From an uncultured Pseudomonadota bacterium (GTDB lineage Bacteria > Pseudomonadota > Gammaproteobacteria > Methylococcales > Methylomonadaceae), in contig CAIZCB010000206.1 of the NCBI GenBank assembly GCA_903931355.1, positions 1 through 8,105 of the forward strand: a stretch of DNA of 8,105 bases, in the 5' to 3' direction. The position numbers were made by a program, and so were the translations under genes. Position 1 is the stretch's first letter, and every line of letters starts with the position of its first letter. Shown piece by piece: positions 6,981 to 8,105 of this stretch. The notes beneath the pieces were generated by a model that did not search any database, was not told the origin of the DNA, and worked only from the letters and a program-made list of their open reading frames with translations.

Positions 6981-8105
6981 TTAGTCTTTCAAACGCTTAA
7001 TGCCAAACATTTTCAATGGTAAACGCTCATAAAACGGTTCGCTGATGCCTTTACGCACTTTACGCATAAAGTATTTTTCATAAGCGATTTTCGCTAAATG
7101 CACCCATTTACCTTGTGATGCCCATTGCACGTTACGTGGTGGAATTTGTGGCATCGCCAAGAATGCAACGCCGCTGTCACCAAAGTCAGCTAAACATAAT
7201 GCGTTCCAAGTACCTTTATGGCTTGGTTCTTTACCATCCAATTCTTCACGGATATTGTGAGCGGTGGCTGTCACCATTGATTCAATCATATAACCGGTTT
7301 TTGGGGTGCCGGTTGGAACTGGGGTTTGTTCCAAAGGTGGAATCGCAATACAAACACCGACTGAATAAATGTTGGTAAAGGTTGGGTTGCGTTGGTTGTC
7401 ATCAACAATCACGAAACCGCGTGGGTTAACTAATTTATCAATACCTTGTAAAGCATCGACACCTTTGAAAGCTGGCAACATCATGCTGTGTTTGAACGGT
7501 AATTCGTGTTTCTTTTTCTCTTGGCCGTTTTCGTCCATTTCGGTCACGAACATCATGCCAGCTTCGATTTTGTCGACTTTAGCGTTGCAAATCCAGTTGA
7601 TGTGTTTGTTACGCAATTCGCTTTCCAACATACCGCGAGTATCACCAACCCCGCCTAAACCTAAATGGCCAATGTAAGGCTCTGAGGTAACGTAAGTCAT
7701 TTTGACTTTATCGCGGATTTTACGGTTACGCAAATCGGTTTCGGCAATAAGCATGTATTCATAAGCAGGGCCAAAGCAGGATGCGCCTTGGACTGCGCCA
7801 ATAATGATTGGGCCTGGCTCTTCAACAAAGTTGTCCCAGAATTCGCCTGATTCGCCGGCATGATCAACATGGCAAACTGATTGGGTGTGACCGTCTGGGC
7901 CTAAGCCTGGGATTTCTTCGAAGGCTAATTTAGGGCCAGTAGCAATGATCAAATAATCGTAATCAACTGATGAACCGTCAGCCAATTCGACTTGATTGTG
8001 TTCTGGATGAACACGGGTGACTTTTTGCTGAATAAAACCGATTTTCTTTTTTTTGAACATTGGTGCTAGTTCAACTTTGATGTCGCTCGGTTTGCGCCAG
8101 TTAAC
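6981..8105 (-). CDS. sqr: Sulfide:quinone oxidoreductase, 5' end outside the window
   Basis: This flavoprotein oxidises sulfide to sulfane sulfur or polysulfide and passes the electrons to membrane quinone, feeding respiration from the membrane surface. The 374 visible residues match, from memory, the A. ferrooxidans type of SQR throughout. All three redox-active cysteines are present: QSVCHVDHA (codon 7872-7874), QGASCFGPAYEY, and GTWNALCLADFG, corresponding to Cys128, Cys160 and Cys356 of that enzyme. The FAD-fold segments YDYLIIATGP and YSVGVCIAIPP and the quinone-side segment PVPTGTPKTGYMIESMV are also visible. The C-terminus from about GKWVHLAKIAYEKYF onward is rich in aromatic and basic residues, as expected for membrane attachment. 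The frame stays open to the window edge through VNWRKPSDIKVELAP, which aligns with the family, so the ATG at 8058-8060 is internal. About 50 N-terminal residues with the GxGxxG motif are missing. Function is confident; the true start is not visible. Confidence 0.93.
   Translation of the reverse strand, partial: VNWRKPSDIKVELAPMFKKKKIGFIQQKVTRVHPEHNQVELADGSSVDYDYLIIATGPKLAFEEIPGLGPDGHTQSVCHVDHAGESGEFWDNFVEEPGPIIIGAVQGASCFGPAYEYMLIAETDLRNRKIRDKVKMTYVTSEPYIGHLGLGGVGDTRGMLESELRNKHINWICNAKVDKIEAGMMFVTEMDENGQEKKKHELPFKHSMMLPAFKGVDALQGIDKLVNPRGFVIVDDNQRNPTFTNIYSVGVCIAIPPLEQTPVPTGTPKTGYMIESMVTATAHNIREELDGKEPSHKGTWNALCLADFGDSGVAFLAMPQIPPRNVQWASQGKWVHLAKIAYEKYFMRKVRKGISEPFYERLPLKMFGIKRLKD

Noticed and set aside
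7115..7677. Forward open frames opposite sqr
   Set aside because: Antisense to a highly conserved enzyme, with no family motifs.
8058..8060. ATG as the start of sqr
   Set aside because: The frame stays open upstream and the upstream residues align with the SQR family; the FAD-binding N-terminus would be missing otherwise.

Overview
This window looks like chromosomal DNA of a free-living, probably sulfide-oxidising gammaproteobacterium of moderate GC content. That rests on a sulfide:quinone oxidoreductase of the Acidithiobacillus ferrooxidans type, a Gram-negative tripartite efflux system, and small palindromic repeats of a kind I associate with gammaproteobacteria such as Methylococcales or Thiotrichales. 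The lineage is inference; no rRNA or other marker gene is present.

All convincing genes lie on the minus strand, so transcription runs from right to left. At the right edge, 8105-6981 holds a sulfide:quinone oxidoreductase (sqr) whose first ~50 codons are outside the window. After a 243-bp repeat-filled gap comes a compact four-gene run: a TolC-type outer-membrane channel (6737-5406), a periplasmic membrane fusion protein (5386-4289), an RND inner-membrane pump (4292-1032, start overlapping the previous stop as ATGA), and a small secreted cupin protein (999-613). Gaps are 19 bp, a 4-bp overlap and 32 bp, so this is almost certainly one operon. The first three products would form an envelope-spanning, proton-driven exporter. 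The cupin is periplasmic by its signal peptide and its role is unknown.

The two intergenic regions flanking the efflux-cupin operon (about 317-616 and 6764-6965) contain the same three repeat blocks in the same order and orientation: a 15-bp AT-rich block, a 31-bp imperfect hairpin (repeat A) and a 70-85 bp palindromic element (repeat B). The left region carries one extra, inverted copy of A. One A copy differs from the others by two substitutions that fall at paired stem positions and preserve the pairing, which suggests the folded form is maintained. The operon is therefore bracketed by direct composite repeats.

The leftmost ~360 bases are clearly more AT-rich than the rest and contain no gene I can support. 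I found no tRNA, rRNA, CRISPR array, transposase or regulator gene. I see no demonstrably new system. The items most worth a second look are the repeat-bracketed operon, the compensatory change in the hairpin, and the pump-associated cupin with an eroded metal site.
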